DNA of 64,000 bases from an uncultured Bacteroidia bacterium (lineage in GTDB: Bacteria > Bacteroidota > Bacteroidia > Bacteroidales > UBA932). Made by a program: the position numbers and the translations under genes. Below are positions 56,354 through 64,000 of this stretch, one piece after another (position 1 is the first letter of the stretch; every line of letters starts with the position of its first letter). Below the pieces are notes generated by a model, which was not told the origin of the DNA, did no database searches, and saw only the letters and a list, made by a program, of their open reading frames with translations. The DNA lies in the NCBI GenBank assembly GCA_902773925.1, contig CACYGI010000007.1, positions 1 through 64,000 of the forward strand. Reading direction: 5' to 3'.

Positions 56354-57817
56354 TTATGCACTTAATGCCTCCTGCGCGGTCTGGTCGGATGCTTCTTCCG
56401 GCAGGTGGTGAATCTTGAATCCGGTATAGCCCAGTACTATGGAAATGACCGGAGTGATGAAGCAGAATATGGTGAAGGGGAAATATGCGAGCGTCGCCAT
56501 ACCCAGCACGTTGGACTGCACCAGAGCGCAGGTGTTCCAGGGCACGAGGACCGAGCTGACCGTGGCCGAATCACCCAGCGCACGGCTGAGCACTTCGGGC
56601 GCGAGCCGTTTGCGGCGGTAGAGATCCTTGAACATATTGCCCGGCAGGAGCACTGACATATACTGGTCTGCGAGCACGCAGTTGCACACGATACAGGTGA
56701 CGATGGTCGTTGCGATGACCGAACCGGTGCTGCGCACGGCGCGCAGGAGACGGTCCGTGATGACCTCGATCATACCGGTTGCCGAGAGTGCGCCGCCCAC
56801 GGCCATAATACAGATGACCAGCCAGATAGTATCCACCATTCGGGACATACCGCTGGTGCAGGCGAGGCGGTTGAGCATTGCATTGCCCGTCTCGATATCC
56901 ACGTGCGAGCCCATCATCTGGATCAGGGCCTTGAAGCCGGCGATGAATCCGCCCTGGCCGCCCGTGACCTGGGCCACGATATCAGGCTGGACGATGAAGG
57001 TCAGCACTCCGCCGATCAGGGCCGAGAAGAAGAGCGTGATGGTAGCGGGGACCTTCTTGACCACCAGGAAGAACGTGAAGCACGGAACCAGCAGCAGGAA
57101 GGGCGAGATATTGAACGCGCTGCGGATGGCGGTCAGCTGCTCCTGCATATTCATTTCACCGGAGATGGGAACGACCAGTCCGACGATGGTATAGACGATG
57201 GCGCAGATGACGAATGCGGGAATCGCCGTGTACATCGAGTAGCGCACGTGCGTATAAAGGTCCGTGCCGGAAACGGCTGCTGCCAGGTTGACCGTGTCCG
57301 AAAGAGGGGACAGCTTGTCACCGAGATATGCTCCGGAGAGCACTGCACCTGCCACCCAGCCGGCGGGAAGTCCGATCAGGGTGCCTGCGCCGAGCATCGC
57401 CACGCCGACCGTTCCGACCGTGGTCCAAGAGCTGCCGGCCAGCACCGATACGAGGCTGCAGAGGACGAATGTCACGACGATGAATGCCTTGGGATGGATG
57501 ATCTGCAGGCCGTAGTAAATCATCGTAGGCACGATGCCCGAGAGCATCCAGGTGGCTGTCAGGGCGCCGATCATCAGCAGTATCAGGATGGCTCCCGTGG
57601 ACTGCTCGATATTGTGGCCGATGCCTTTTTCGATCTTCTCCCAGGGAACCTTGAGGAAGAAGATGCCGACGACTGAAATATAGATGAGCGTTATGCTCAG
57701 TGCGATCTGCGCCGCTCCGCCAGAGAGGTCTTCGCTGAACAGCATGACACAGGCCAGCAACAGCACGATGGCGATGATGATGGGTGAGATGGAAAGCAGT
57801 AGACTTGGTTTCTTCAT
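56354..57817 (-). CDS. nhaC: Na+/H+ antiporter, NhaC family
   Basis: A protein of 487 residues with about eleven membrane helices. Family marks: VPTMIYYGLQIIHPKAFIVV, LAGSSWTTVGTVGVAMLGAG, GAYLGDKLSPLSDTVNLAAAV, and ALGDSATVSSVLVPWNTCAL. It exchanges sodium for protons and helps pH and sodium balance. It sits 15 bp after the pmbA stop and 16 bp before the slyD start on the same strand, so it probably belongs to the tldD-pmbA-nhaC-slyD cluster. Confidence 0.93.
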   Translation of the reverse strand: MKKPSLLLSISPIIIAIVLLLACVMLFSEDLSGGAAQIALSITLIYISVVGIFFLKVPWEKIEKGIGHNIEQSTGAILILLMIGALTATWMLSGIVPTMIYYGLQIIHPKAFIVVTFVLCSLVSVLAGSSWTTVGTVGVAMLGAGTLIGLPAGWVAGAVLSGAYLGDKLSPLSDTVNLAAAVSGTDLYTHVRYSMYTAIPAFVICAIVYTIVGLVVPISGEMNMQEQLTAIRSAFNISPFLLLVPCFTFFLVVKKVPATITLFFSALIGGVLTFIVQPDIVAQVTGGQGGFIAGFKALIQMMGSHVDIETGNAMLNRLACTSGMSRMVDTIWLVICIMAVGGALSATGMIEVITDRLLRAVRSTGSVIATTIVTCIVCNCVLADQYMSVLLPGNMFKDLYRRKRLAPEVLSRALGDSATVSSVLVPWNTCALVQSNVLGMATLAYFPFTIFCFITPVISIVLGYTGFKIHHLPEEASDQTAQEALSA

Positions 57818-57832
57818 GAGTATCGTAATGTT

Positions 57833-59167
57833 TTATTCTCCACTGAATGAAAGGCCGGAGAATGCCAGTGAAGGGATTCTCCAACGGTTGGACTTAAGCG
57901 CGTCATCGCCGGCGAGGAGGAATCCCTGCCAGAGGCGGATGAAGTTGCCCGTGACGTTCATGCCGTTGACGGGCCTGACTTTGCGGCCGCCTTCGAAGAG
58001 GAATCCGCGCACGCCGTAGGAGAAATCTCCGGTGCTTGGATTGAAGTTGCCTCCGTTGAAGCCGGTGATGAGGATGCCCTTGTCCAACTCCTTCATCATA
58101 TCCTGCAAAGTAAGCGGTTTTTTGGCAATATCGTTGTCTTTTTCGAAGCGAAGCAGGGCAGGACCCTCGACTGTCACGTCCATACCGAGTTTATTGCCGT
58201 AGTAAGTATTTATAAAGCAGGTCGCTATGCGGCCGTGGTCGATCACCGCCCGGTCCCGCGTGGCCAGACCTTCGTCGTCATAGCAGCGCGAGCCGTAGTT
58301 GTGTCTGGTGCGGGGCCGGTCCCAGATATTTACCGTCTCGGGGAAAAGCTGCTCTGAGATATGATCCTTGAGGAATGAATTGTCCTGCTGCAGGGCGGCT
58401 CCGGTCAGCACTGAGATCAGCGGATGGACCAGCTGAGAGGAGCAGGTGTTCTCGACTATCAGGGGCCAGTCGCCGGAGCGCGTACGGCGTGCTCCGAGGC
58501 TGTCAAGCGTCCGCTCAAGTGCCTTTGCTCCGATGCCTTCGGTCTGGACCTTGTCGATATATACGTCGCTGTCAAACCATCCGCCTTCGGGCTTTTCGTC
58601 GCCGCGTCCGCGGATCGTGCAGTTGGCGCTCAGAGTGCATACCGAACGCAGGCTGGAAGCGCTAAGGCCCTCGGTATCAGCTATGTAATCGTATTCGGTG
58701 CTGTCGCCCCATTCGGTCTCGACCGAGATCAGCTTCGGATGGCCGAGGACCTCTTCGGCGCAGTCGCGGGCGAGCCGGATGCGCTCGTCGATATCCATCT
58801 GCTCGAGTAGCGGGTCGTGCTGCTCCAGCTCCGAGGCGGCATCGCCCACATAGCAGAGCTCCCGGCGGGGCAGGGTGCGGCATTTGTCTTTGGCCACCAT
58901 CGAGGTGCTTTCGGCCGCCTTGCGGATAAAATCGCGCAGGTCGCCGTAGTCCAGCCGGTTGGTGTTGAACGAGCCGTAGTGCGAGTCCACGAACAGCTGC
59001 ATATAGAGGGCGCGGCTCGAGGCGCTCATTATCCCGTCAACCCGGCCGTCGAGCACGGTGACGCTGTTTTCACGGGTGGCCTCTATGCACATACGGGCTG
59101 CGTCCACTCCGGCATCGAGAGCCATCTGCAGGGCGTCCGCCACTATCTTGCGTTCTTCTTCCATCAT
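57833..59167 (-). CDS. pmbA: TldD/PmbA-family protein, PmbA (TldE)-type subunit
   Basis: A protein of 444 residues. It has the family regions GGWFDSDVYIDKV, PLIVENTCSSQLVHPLISVLTGAALQQ, and ITGFNGGNFNPSTGDFSYGVRGFLFEGGRKVRPV, but no HExxxH, as expected for the non-catalytic PmbA partner. With TldD it forms a heterodimeric protease that degrades unfolded peptides. The ATG at 59167 overlaps the tldD stop in ATGA, which fixes the start. Confidence 0.93.
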   Translation of the reverse strand: MMEEERKIVADALQMALDAGVDAARMCIEATRENSVTVLDGRVDGIMSASSRALYMQLFVDSHYGSFNTNRLDYGDLRDFIRKAAESTSMVAKDKCRTLPRRELCYVGDAASELEQHDPLLEQMDIDERIRLARDCAEEVLGHPKLISVETEWGDSTEYDYIADTEGLSASSLRSVCTLSANCTIRGRGDEKPEGGWFDSDVYIDKVQTEGIGAKALERTLDSLGARRTRSGDWPLIVENTCSSQLVHPLISVLTGAALQQDNSFLKDHISEQLFPETVNIWDRPRTRHNYGSRCYDDEGLATRDRAVIDHGRIATCFINTYYGNKLGMDVTVEGPALLRFEKDNDIAKKPLTLQDMMKELDKGILITGFNGGNFNPSTGDFSYGVRGFLFEGGRKVRPVNGMNVTGNFIRLWQGFLLAGDDALKSNRWRIPSLAFSGLSFSGE

Positions 59168-60582
59168 AGACTCAATCCTCCTACCGTAAGACTGCTGACA
59201 AGGACGCTCGGCATTCCGCACGAGACGGGGCAGTACTGGTCTTTGCCGCAGATCCAGGTGCTGTCGTCGAGGGTGCTGCCTGCCGCCACGCCGGTGATGT
59301 CGGCAAGCGCCTGCGGACCGTTGCCGATGATGTTGATATCCTTGACCGGAGCGGTCAGCCGTCCGTCCTCGATCATCCAGCCGCTCTTGACGTAGAACGT
59401 GAAATCGCCTTCGCCGATGGCTACTTCACCGTTGGTGAAATTGTCCACGAATATGCCCTTGCGGACGCTTCGGATGAGGTCTTCCTCCGTGCAGTCGCCG
59501 TCCAGCATATAGGTAGCCCGCATTCGCGGAATCGGCTGGTAGCGGAATGATTCGCGGCGGCCGTTGCCGGTCGGGGCGACTCCGTAATGCCGGGCGCTGA
59601 TGCGGTCGTGCAGATATGAGGTGAGCACGCCCTCGGTGACCATATAGGTCTTCTGGCCGATGATGCCTTCGTCATCGACGTTGAGTGCGCCGCGGTTGCC
59701 GGTGACGGTGCCGTCATCTACGACGGTTATCTTTTCGCTGCATATCTTCTGGCCCATCCGCTCCGCAAAAATGCTGATGCCCTTGCGGTTGAAATCGGCT
59801 TCGAATGCGTGGCCGATGGCTTCGTGCAGCAGGATGCCGGAGCTGCCGCTGCCCAGTACCACGGGCATCTGTCCGCCCTTGGGCCGGCCTGCCTCGAAAA
59901 TCGGCTCCAGGCGCGAGGCCATATAGCTGACGATGCCGTCGCGCAGGGCGTCGGTCAGCATTTCGCTGCCTGAGCGATAGCTTCGCGAATAGGAGAGCAT
60001 CTCGCTCTTGCCGTCTTTCTGCGCGACGCAGGTCAGGTGGACCGCGGTCATCGGCCGCAGGTCGCAGAAGAAATCTCCCTCGGAGTTGTAGAACATCACC
60101 TTGGTGATGCTCACCGCAAGTGCACAGGTTACCTTGCGGATACAGGGCGAGGCTTCGTAGAGCCTGCGGTCCAGATCAGTCAGCCAGCCCTTCCGCCTTG
60201 CCAGGGGAAATACGTCCCAGCCCTGCAGGATGGGGTAGTGGTTGGTGAACTGTACGGGCCTGAGTCCGGGCGCGGTGCGTTGCGCCGCCGGGGCGTCCGC
60301 TATGCCTGCGGCAAACAGGGCCGCTTTCTCCAGGTCGCGCATATCGGTCTTTTCGGAGAATGCGTAGCCCGTCTTCTCGTCGCGTATGACGCGGATGCCC
60401 GCGCCGTAGTCTGCCGTGCTCTCGACCGAGTTGACCTCGTGGTCGCGCAGCAGCATCTCGTCAGTGGTGGTGTATTCAAAGAAGATGTCGGCATACTCTC
60501 CACCGCGGGAAAGAGCCGACACCATAAGGCGTTCAAGCTTGTCGGGTGTTACCCCGAACAGGTCAAAATATGTCTCCGTCAT
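59164..60582 (-). CDS. tldD: TldD metalloprotease
   Basis: A protein of 472 residues. The zinc site is HEAIGHAFEAD (His253, Glu254, His258), preceded by GSGSSGILL, and later come INIIGNGPQALADI and STWICGKDQYCPVSCGMPSV. TldD is the catalytic half of the TldD/PmbA protease. Its start overlaps the stop of the 51-codon gene upstream (ATGA), and its end overlaps pmbA (ATGA). The whole set is one translational unit. Confidence 0.95.
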   Translation of the reverse strand: MTETYFDLFGVTPDKLERLMVSALSRGGEYADIFFEYTTTDEMLLRDHEVNSVESTADYGAGIRVIRDEKTGYAFSEKTDMRDLEKAALFAAGIADAPAAQRTAPGLRPVQFTNHYPILQGWDVFPLARRKGWLTDLDRRLYEASPCIRKVTCALAVSITKVMFYNSEGDFFCDLRPMTAVHLTCVAQKDGKSEMLSYSRSYRSGSEMLTDALRDGIVSYMASRLEPIFEAGRPKGGQMPVVLGSGSSGILLHEAIGHAFEADFNRKGISIFAERMGQKICSEKITVVDDGTVTGNRGALNVDDEGIIGQKTYMVTEGVLTSYLHDRISARHYGVAPTGNGRRESFRYQPIPRMRATYMLDGDCTEEDLIRSVRKGIFVDNFTNGEVAIGEGDFTFYVKSGWMIEDGRLTAPVKDINIIGNGPQALADITGVAAGSTLDDSTWICGKDQYCPVSCGMPSVLVSSLTVGGLSL

Positions 60583-60734
60583 ATCTCAACGGCACGTACC
60601 ATATACACCTCGCCCTTTTCGGCGAAGGCCATATCGGCATTGTCTTTCTTTTTTGAGGTGACGAGTCTCGTGAAACTTTTGTCGAGCCCCGTCATTATCT
60701 CATCCCTTAAATCCCTGCTCTCTTGCTCGCTCAT
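60579..60734 (-). CDS. Small partner protein of the zeta-like kinase
   Basis: The minus-strand frame encodes 51 residues: MSEQESRDLRDEIMTGLDKS, then FTRLVTSKKKDNADMAFAEK and GEVYMVRAVEI. It overlaps the zeta gene by 35 bp and the tldD ATG by 4 bp. In Bacteroidota a short protein of this pattern (helical start, Lys patch, strand with MVRA-like end) often follows a zeta-like kinase and may be its antitoxin; that role is inferred from position. Confidence 0.75.
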   Translation of the reverse strand: MSEQESRDLRDEIMTGLDKSFTRLVTSKKKDNADMAFAEKGEVYMVRAVEI

Positions 60735-61296
60735 AGTTTAGTAGTTGGTTGTACGCGGTTTTATCATGAAGTTTGGTAACGACGCTCAGGCCGCCTTCGG
60801 CCACGAGCTTGCTCGGAGTGTTGGAGTTGTCGATTATCATCCAGTAATCAACAATAGGCGTGTAGATGCGGAAGAGGTTGTCGATGCCGGCGCCATAGCG
60901 TCGGATGATGGTCTCTTCGGGCACCGAATGTCCACCGGATGCCACTCTCAGCTTCACTCTCTGGATGGCCAGCTCCGGTACCTGGAGCCAGAAGAATACC
61001 AGCGTTACGCGGTATCCGATGGCCTGCGCACCGGTAATGACCCGGGCGAGACTCCTGGTGGCCAGGGTGGTCTCGATCCCGAAGGTGGCGCGTTTTTCCA
61101 GAAGCTCGTGAATCCTTTCGGTCATCAGCTTCGAGGCCTTGATGGCCGCGAGCGACGGGTTGAAAGGTGAAAGTCCCTTTGCTATCTCATCGGAATTGAC
61201 GTATTCGTCGCAATTGAGCAGGTCTGGCAGCAGCGTGTAAGAAGCTGTTGTCTTGCCGGCTCCGTTGCATCCCGATATGATATAAAGACTGGGCAT
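60700..61296 (-). CDS. Zeta-toxin-like P-loop kinase
   Basis: A protein of 198 residues. Walker A ISGCNGAGKTTASY (Gly9 to Thr17) is followed by YVNSDEIAKGLSPFNP, FGIETTLATRSLARVI and GHSVPEETIIRRYGAG. This matches zeta-type kinases, which phosphorylate UDP-N-acetylglucosamine and poison wall synthesis; many chromosomal relatives have other roles. TATCTTTG (minus, 61323-61316) lies 20 bp upstream. It is the first gene of the kinase/small protein/tldD/pmbA unit. Confidence 0.87.
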   Translation of the reverse strand: MPSLYIISGCNGAGKTTASYTLLPDLLNCDEYVNSDEIAKGLSPFNPSLAAIKASKLMTERIHELLEKRATFGIETTLATRSLARVITGAQAIGYRVTLVFFWLQVPELAIQRVKLRVASGGHSVPEETIIRRYGAGIDNLFRIYTPIVDYWMIIDNSNTPSKLVAEGGLSVVTKLHDKTAYNQLLNYERAREQGFKG

Positions 61297-61399
61297 CCCA
61301 AGTTAGTCGTAACTGCAAAGATAGCAAATAAACCCGGCGGACGGATTGGCCCGCGCAGGAAAATATCAACAATAACAGGCTGAACCTGTTGAAAACAGA

Positions 61400-62500
61400 T
61401 TATTTGACGCGCCAGGGCGCCTCGTCGTAGAGCAGATATTTCTTCGATTTGCGAAGCCATTTCTGCTCCTCGGCCTTGATGTACTCGCGCGTCACGTCCC
61501 AGTCCACCTCGCCCTTGAGGTAGCACATCAGGGCCTCGTCCTCCAGCAGGTCTTCCATTCCATTGAAGCGGAATTCGGGGCAATTCTCGCGTACGAAGCG
61601 GATCAGGCGCAGGGCGTGGTTGAAGGCGTGGTACTGCGCTCCCGGGACGAACATCAGCTGGAATCCGAAGCAGGTCTCTCCGGCGTGGATGCCGTACTCG
61701 GGCACGAAGCGGGTCCAGCGCATCATCACTCCGGGGCTTGCGGCCGGGTGACCCGGCTCGTTCCATCCCGAATACCCGTTATGCTCGTTCCAGTTGAAAA
61801 GGGACTCCATAAACGGGGCTCCGAACTGCTCGAAGGGACGGGTGGTGCCGTGTCCGTAGCTGACATTGGTGCCCATCCAAAGGCACTGTCCGCTGTAGAA
61901 ATGCGAGGTGAAGAGGCCGCAGAAGTCCGAGAACGGAGGGATGCTCCAGGGCATCAGCTCTTTGTTGACGGCTTCGGCTCCGGCCGCTATGATATGGATC
62001 GGGAAGCGCGCGTTGGCTTCGCTGTAGAACATATTGGCCATCTCGCCGAATGTCAGGCCGTGGCGCTGGGGCAGTCCGAAACTGCCCGTCGTGCCCTCGA
62101 TCTGGCGGCCCGAGGGGATGTTGCGGTCGATGATGTAGAGTGAAACGTTGCGGACCCTGCGGTTGAGCGTATCGATCAGGTTGTAGAGCAGGCGTGTGAA
62201 CCGGCTGTAACGGCTGCCGACGTCCTGCAGCTCGACCACGATGCCATCGATCCCCGAGAGGGCTTCGACCGGAACTTCGGTCGTGACTTCGACGGTCTCG
62301 ACGCCTTCGCAAACCTGGCCGTAGAGCGAATGTTCGGGCATTATGACGCGGACCAGGTTGCCCCGGCGGGCGATCAGCTCGAAAAGGTATGCTCCTTCGT
62401 CGGGATGCCAGGCGGCGTGGTTGCACAGCACCGCCAGACGCCCGTTCTGCAGCGTCAGGTCAGGCTGTTCGAGGAAAGGTGTGGTCCGCAGCGAAAACAT
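61400..62500 (-). CDS. NamZ-like exo-beta-N-acetylmuramidase (DUF1343/GH171)
   Basis: A protein of 366 residues without an evident signal peptide. DUF1343 marks: LAVLCNHAAWHPDEGAYLFELI, MPEHSLYGQVCEGV, VELQDVGSRYSRFTRLLYNLID, DRNIPSGRQIEGTT, and a late YIKAEEQKWLRKSKKYLLY. NamZ releases N-acetylmuramic acid from wall fragments, so this enzyme could feed muropeptide recycling. The ATG shares one base with the glmM TAA (TAATG), so the two genes are coupled. Confidence 0.9.
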   Translation of the reverse strand: MFSLRTTPFLEQPDLTLQNGRLAVLCNHAAWHPDEGAYLFELIARRGNLVRVIMPEHSLYGQVCEGVETVEVTTEVPVEALSGIDGIVVELQDVGSRYSRFTRLLYNLIDTLNRRVRNVSLYIIDRNIPSGRQIEGTTGSFGLPQRHGLTFGEMANMFYSEANARFPIHIIAAGAEAVNKELMPWSIPPFSDFCGLFTSHFYSGQCLWMGTNVSYGHGTTRPFEQFGAPFMESLFNWNEHNGYSGWNEPGHPAASPGVMMRWTRFVPEYGIHAGETCFGFQLMFVPGAQYHAFNHALRLIRFVRENCPEFRFNGMEDLLEDEALMCYLKGEVDWDVTREYIKAEEQKWLRKSKKYLLYDEAPWRVK

Positions 62501-63891
62501 TACTCTGGCATATTTGCTTGGATGATGCCGATGACTTCGCCGGCCAGGGCATCCGCCGCTTCCACGGTCGGGGCCTCGGCATAGATGCGGATGATGGGCT
62601 CGGTGTTGGATTTGCGCAGGACTACCCAGCGGCGGTCAGCCTCGAAATCCACGCGAAGGCCGTCGGAGGTATCGCAGCGTTCGTTCCTGTACTTATCGTG
62701 AACGGCATCCAGCAGGCGGCCGATGAGGGCCTGGTCTGCCGTGCGGATCTTGTTCTTGGAAATATAATAAGGAGGGTAGGTGGCCCGCAGCCGGGTCATC
62801 GTGCACTTGCGGTGGGCAAGCAGGCTCAGGATGAGAGCCGTGCCGATGAGGGCGTCGCGGCCGCAGTGGAAGTCGGGGACGATGACGCCGCCGTTGCCTT
62901 CGCCGCCGATGACTGCGCCTATCTCGTGCATCAGCGTGGTGACATTCTTTTCGCCGACCTTGGAGAACTTGTAGACGCAGCCGTGGGCCTCGGTTACGTC
63001 GCGCAGGGCGCGCGAAGATGAAAGGTTGGAGACCGTGGGGCCCTGGCGGTGCTGCAGGAACCAGTCGGCCGCTGCGACCAGGGTGTATTCTTCGCCGAAA
63101 GGCGAACCGTCTTCGCAGATCAGGGCGAGGCGGTCGACGTCCGGATCGACGCTGATGCCGATATCCGCCTTCTGGCGGACGACTTCGCCGCTGAGGCCTT
63201 CGAGGTTGGCAGGAAGCGGCTCCGGATTGTGGGCGAAATGCCCGTCAGGGGTGCCGTTGATCGTGATGCATTCTACTCCCAGAGCCTCCAGCAGGCGGGG
63301 CATTATGATGCCGCCAACGGAGTTGACCGGGTCGAGCACAGCCTTGAATCCGGCGGCGCGGATGGCCTTCAGATCGACCAGCGGGTAGGAGAGAACATCG
63401 TCGATATGTCTCTGGGTATAGTCCTTTTCGCAAAGGTGGCCCATCTCTTCGACTCCGGGATAGACGAATCCGCCTTCGCGGGCGATGCGGATTATCTCGT
63501 TGCCTTCGACTTCGTCGAGGAACTCGCCCTGCTCGTTGAGCAGCTTAAGGGCGTTCCATTCCATAGGATTGTGCGAAGCGGTGAGAATGATGCCGCCGTC
63601 AGCCTTCTCGCGGATCACGGCAAGCTCGGTGGTCGGGGTCGAAGCGAGTCCGATGTCGGTCACGTCGATGCCGCAGGCGAGCAGGGTGCCGGTCACCAGG
63701 CGGTCCACCATCTGGCCCGAGATGCGGGCGTCGCGGCCTACTACGATGTTGAGCCTGCGACCGGCGAAACGCGCCTTGCGCTGAATGGCGTAAGCCGTGG
63801 TGAAACTGACGATATCCAGGGGTGAAAGACCTTCTCCGGCTGGGCCTCCGACTGTGCCGCGAATACCGGAAATAGATGCTACCAGTGACAT
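62500..63891 (-). CDS. glmM: Phosphoglucosamine mutase (phosphohexomutase family)
   Basis: A protein of 463 residues. Active-site serine Ser106 in TASHNPMEWNALK, metal loop DPDVDRLAL, sugar-binding GEGNGG and phosphate-binding RKSNTEPIIRIYAEA are all present. GlmM converts glucosamine 6-phosphate to glucosamine 1-phosphate for peptidoglycan and LPS; related enzymes act on mannose phosphates, and substrate choice cannot be proved here. TAACTTTG (minus, 63927-63920) is a possible -7 box. namZ follows with a one-base overlap. Confidence 0.9.
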   Translation of the reverse strand: MSLVASISGIRGTVGGPAGEGLSPLDIVSFTTAYAIQRKARFAGRRLNIVVGRDARISGQMVDRLVTGTLLACGIDVTDIGLASTPTTELAVIREKADGGIILTASHNPMEWNALKLLNEQGEFLDEVEGNEIIRIAREGGFVYPGVEEMGHLCEKDYTQRHIDDVLSYPLVDLKAIRAAGFKAVLDPVNSVGGIIMPRLLEALGVECITINGTPDGHFAHNPEPLPANLEGLSGEVVRQKADIGISVDPDVDRLALICEDGSPFGEEYTLVAAADWFLQHRQGPTVSNLSSSRALRDVTEAHGCVYKFSKVGEKNVTTLMHEIGAVIGGEGNGGVIVPDFHCGRDALIGTALILSLLAHRKCTMTRLRATYPPYYISKNKIRTADQALIGRLLDAVHDKYRNERCDTSDGLRVDFEADRRWVVLRKSNTEPIIRIYAEAPTVEAADALAGEVIGIIQANMPE

Positions 63892-63950
63892 AATCTGATA
63901 TTTTTTTATAATTTTGAGCCAAAGTTAGAAATTAATTCACAAAATCGGTT

Positions 63951-64000
63951 ATGAAAAAATTCCTTTTGACTCTTGCTGCTCTGATGCTCATCTCAACGGC
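63951..64000 (+). CDS. Exported protein, N-terminus only (cut by window end)
   Basis: An ATG at 63951 begins MKKFLLTLAALMLISTA, a good Sec signal peptide, and the frame runs off the window. A TAATTTTG box lies at 63909-63916. It is divergent from glmM. No function can be assigned. Confidence 0.6.
   Translation, partial: MKKFLLTLAALMLIST

Overview
The window looks like a chromosomal segment of a Bacteroidales bacterium (phylum Bacteroidota). Many genes are preceded by the phylum's own promoter type (TTTG, 19-21 bp, TAnnTTTG) rather than a sigma70 -35/-10 pair. The protein families also fit: an Mpi-family DNA invertase, a BACON-domain lipoprotein, a sirtuin without zinc cysteines, AddAB-type nucleases and many Sec or lipoprotein signal peptides. 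The genus cannot be told from the sequence alone.

Positions 1 to about 22,600 are accessory DNA. The region starts inside a helicase gene cut by the window edge, then has a serine recombinase, an XRE regulator with an HNH protein, a DUF4268 nuclease-like protein, a secreted protein, and a Sel1-repeat operon containing a frameshifted deiminase. A candidate structured small RNA (9220-9357, minus) follows, then a type IV toxin-antitoxin pair of the AbiE kind. A minus-strand block (17305 down to 13064) encodes a SLOG-fold protein, an AAA+ ATPase, a PD-(D/E)XK-like protein and a metallo-beta-lactamase-fold protein. A divergent WYL regulator is followed by an endonuclease-like gene, a broken phosphoesterase and four small unknown genes. 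Four promoters in this part (both sides of the WYL intergenic region and those of the genes at 20273 and 22116) share one 26-bp module in a fixed register, and three leaders share a second 43-bp block. This points to a WYL-controlled regulon, probably in a defence or stress island. It is the most unusual feature of the window.

From about 22,600 to the end the DNA is compact, GC-rich core genome: TfoX-N protein, tRNA-Lys, PgpH-type HD phosphodiesterase, Lnt, LysE exporter, sirtuin, BACON/C39 lipoprotein, tRNA-Arg, S66 LD-carboxypeptidase, HtpG, VanZ-like protein, HAD hydrolase, Pgi, AddB, AddA, a large HExxH/propeller/barrel protein, an AGCS symporter, a DUF2007 protein, an MBL hydrolase, an RsmI-like methyltransferase, MtaB, TamB, TsaD, an FAD protein, SlyD, NhaC, TldD and PmbA, a zeta-like kinase, NamZ and GlmM.

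Functional links: MtaB modifies the t6A made by TsaD. AddA and AddB form one helicase-nuclease. TldD and PmbA form one protease. GlmM, NamZ and the LD-carboxypeptidase touch peptidoglycan synthesis or turnover. Two genes of 51 codons (33947-34102 and 60579-60734, both minus) are short but well supported by context. Most genes are packed with 1-20 bp overlaps or gaps; the only gene-poor stretch longer than 300 bp is 9087-9471.
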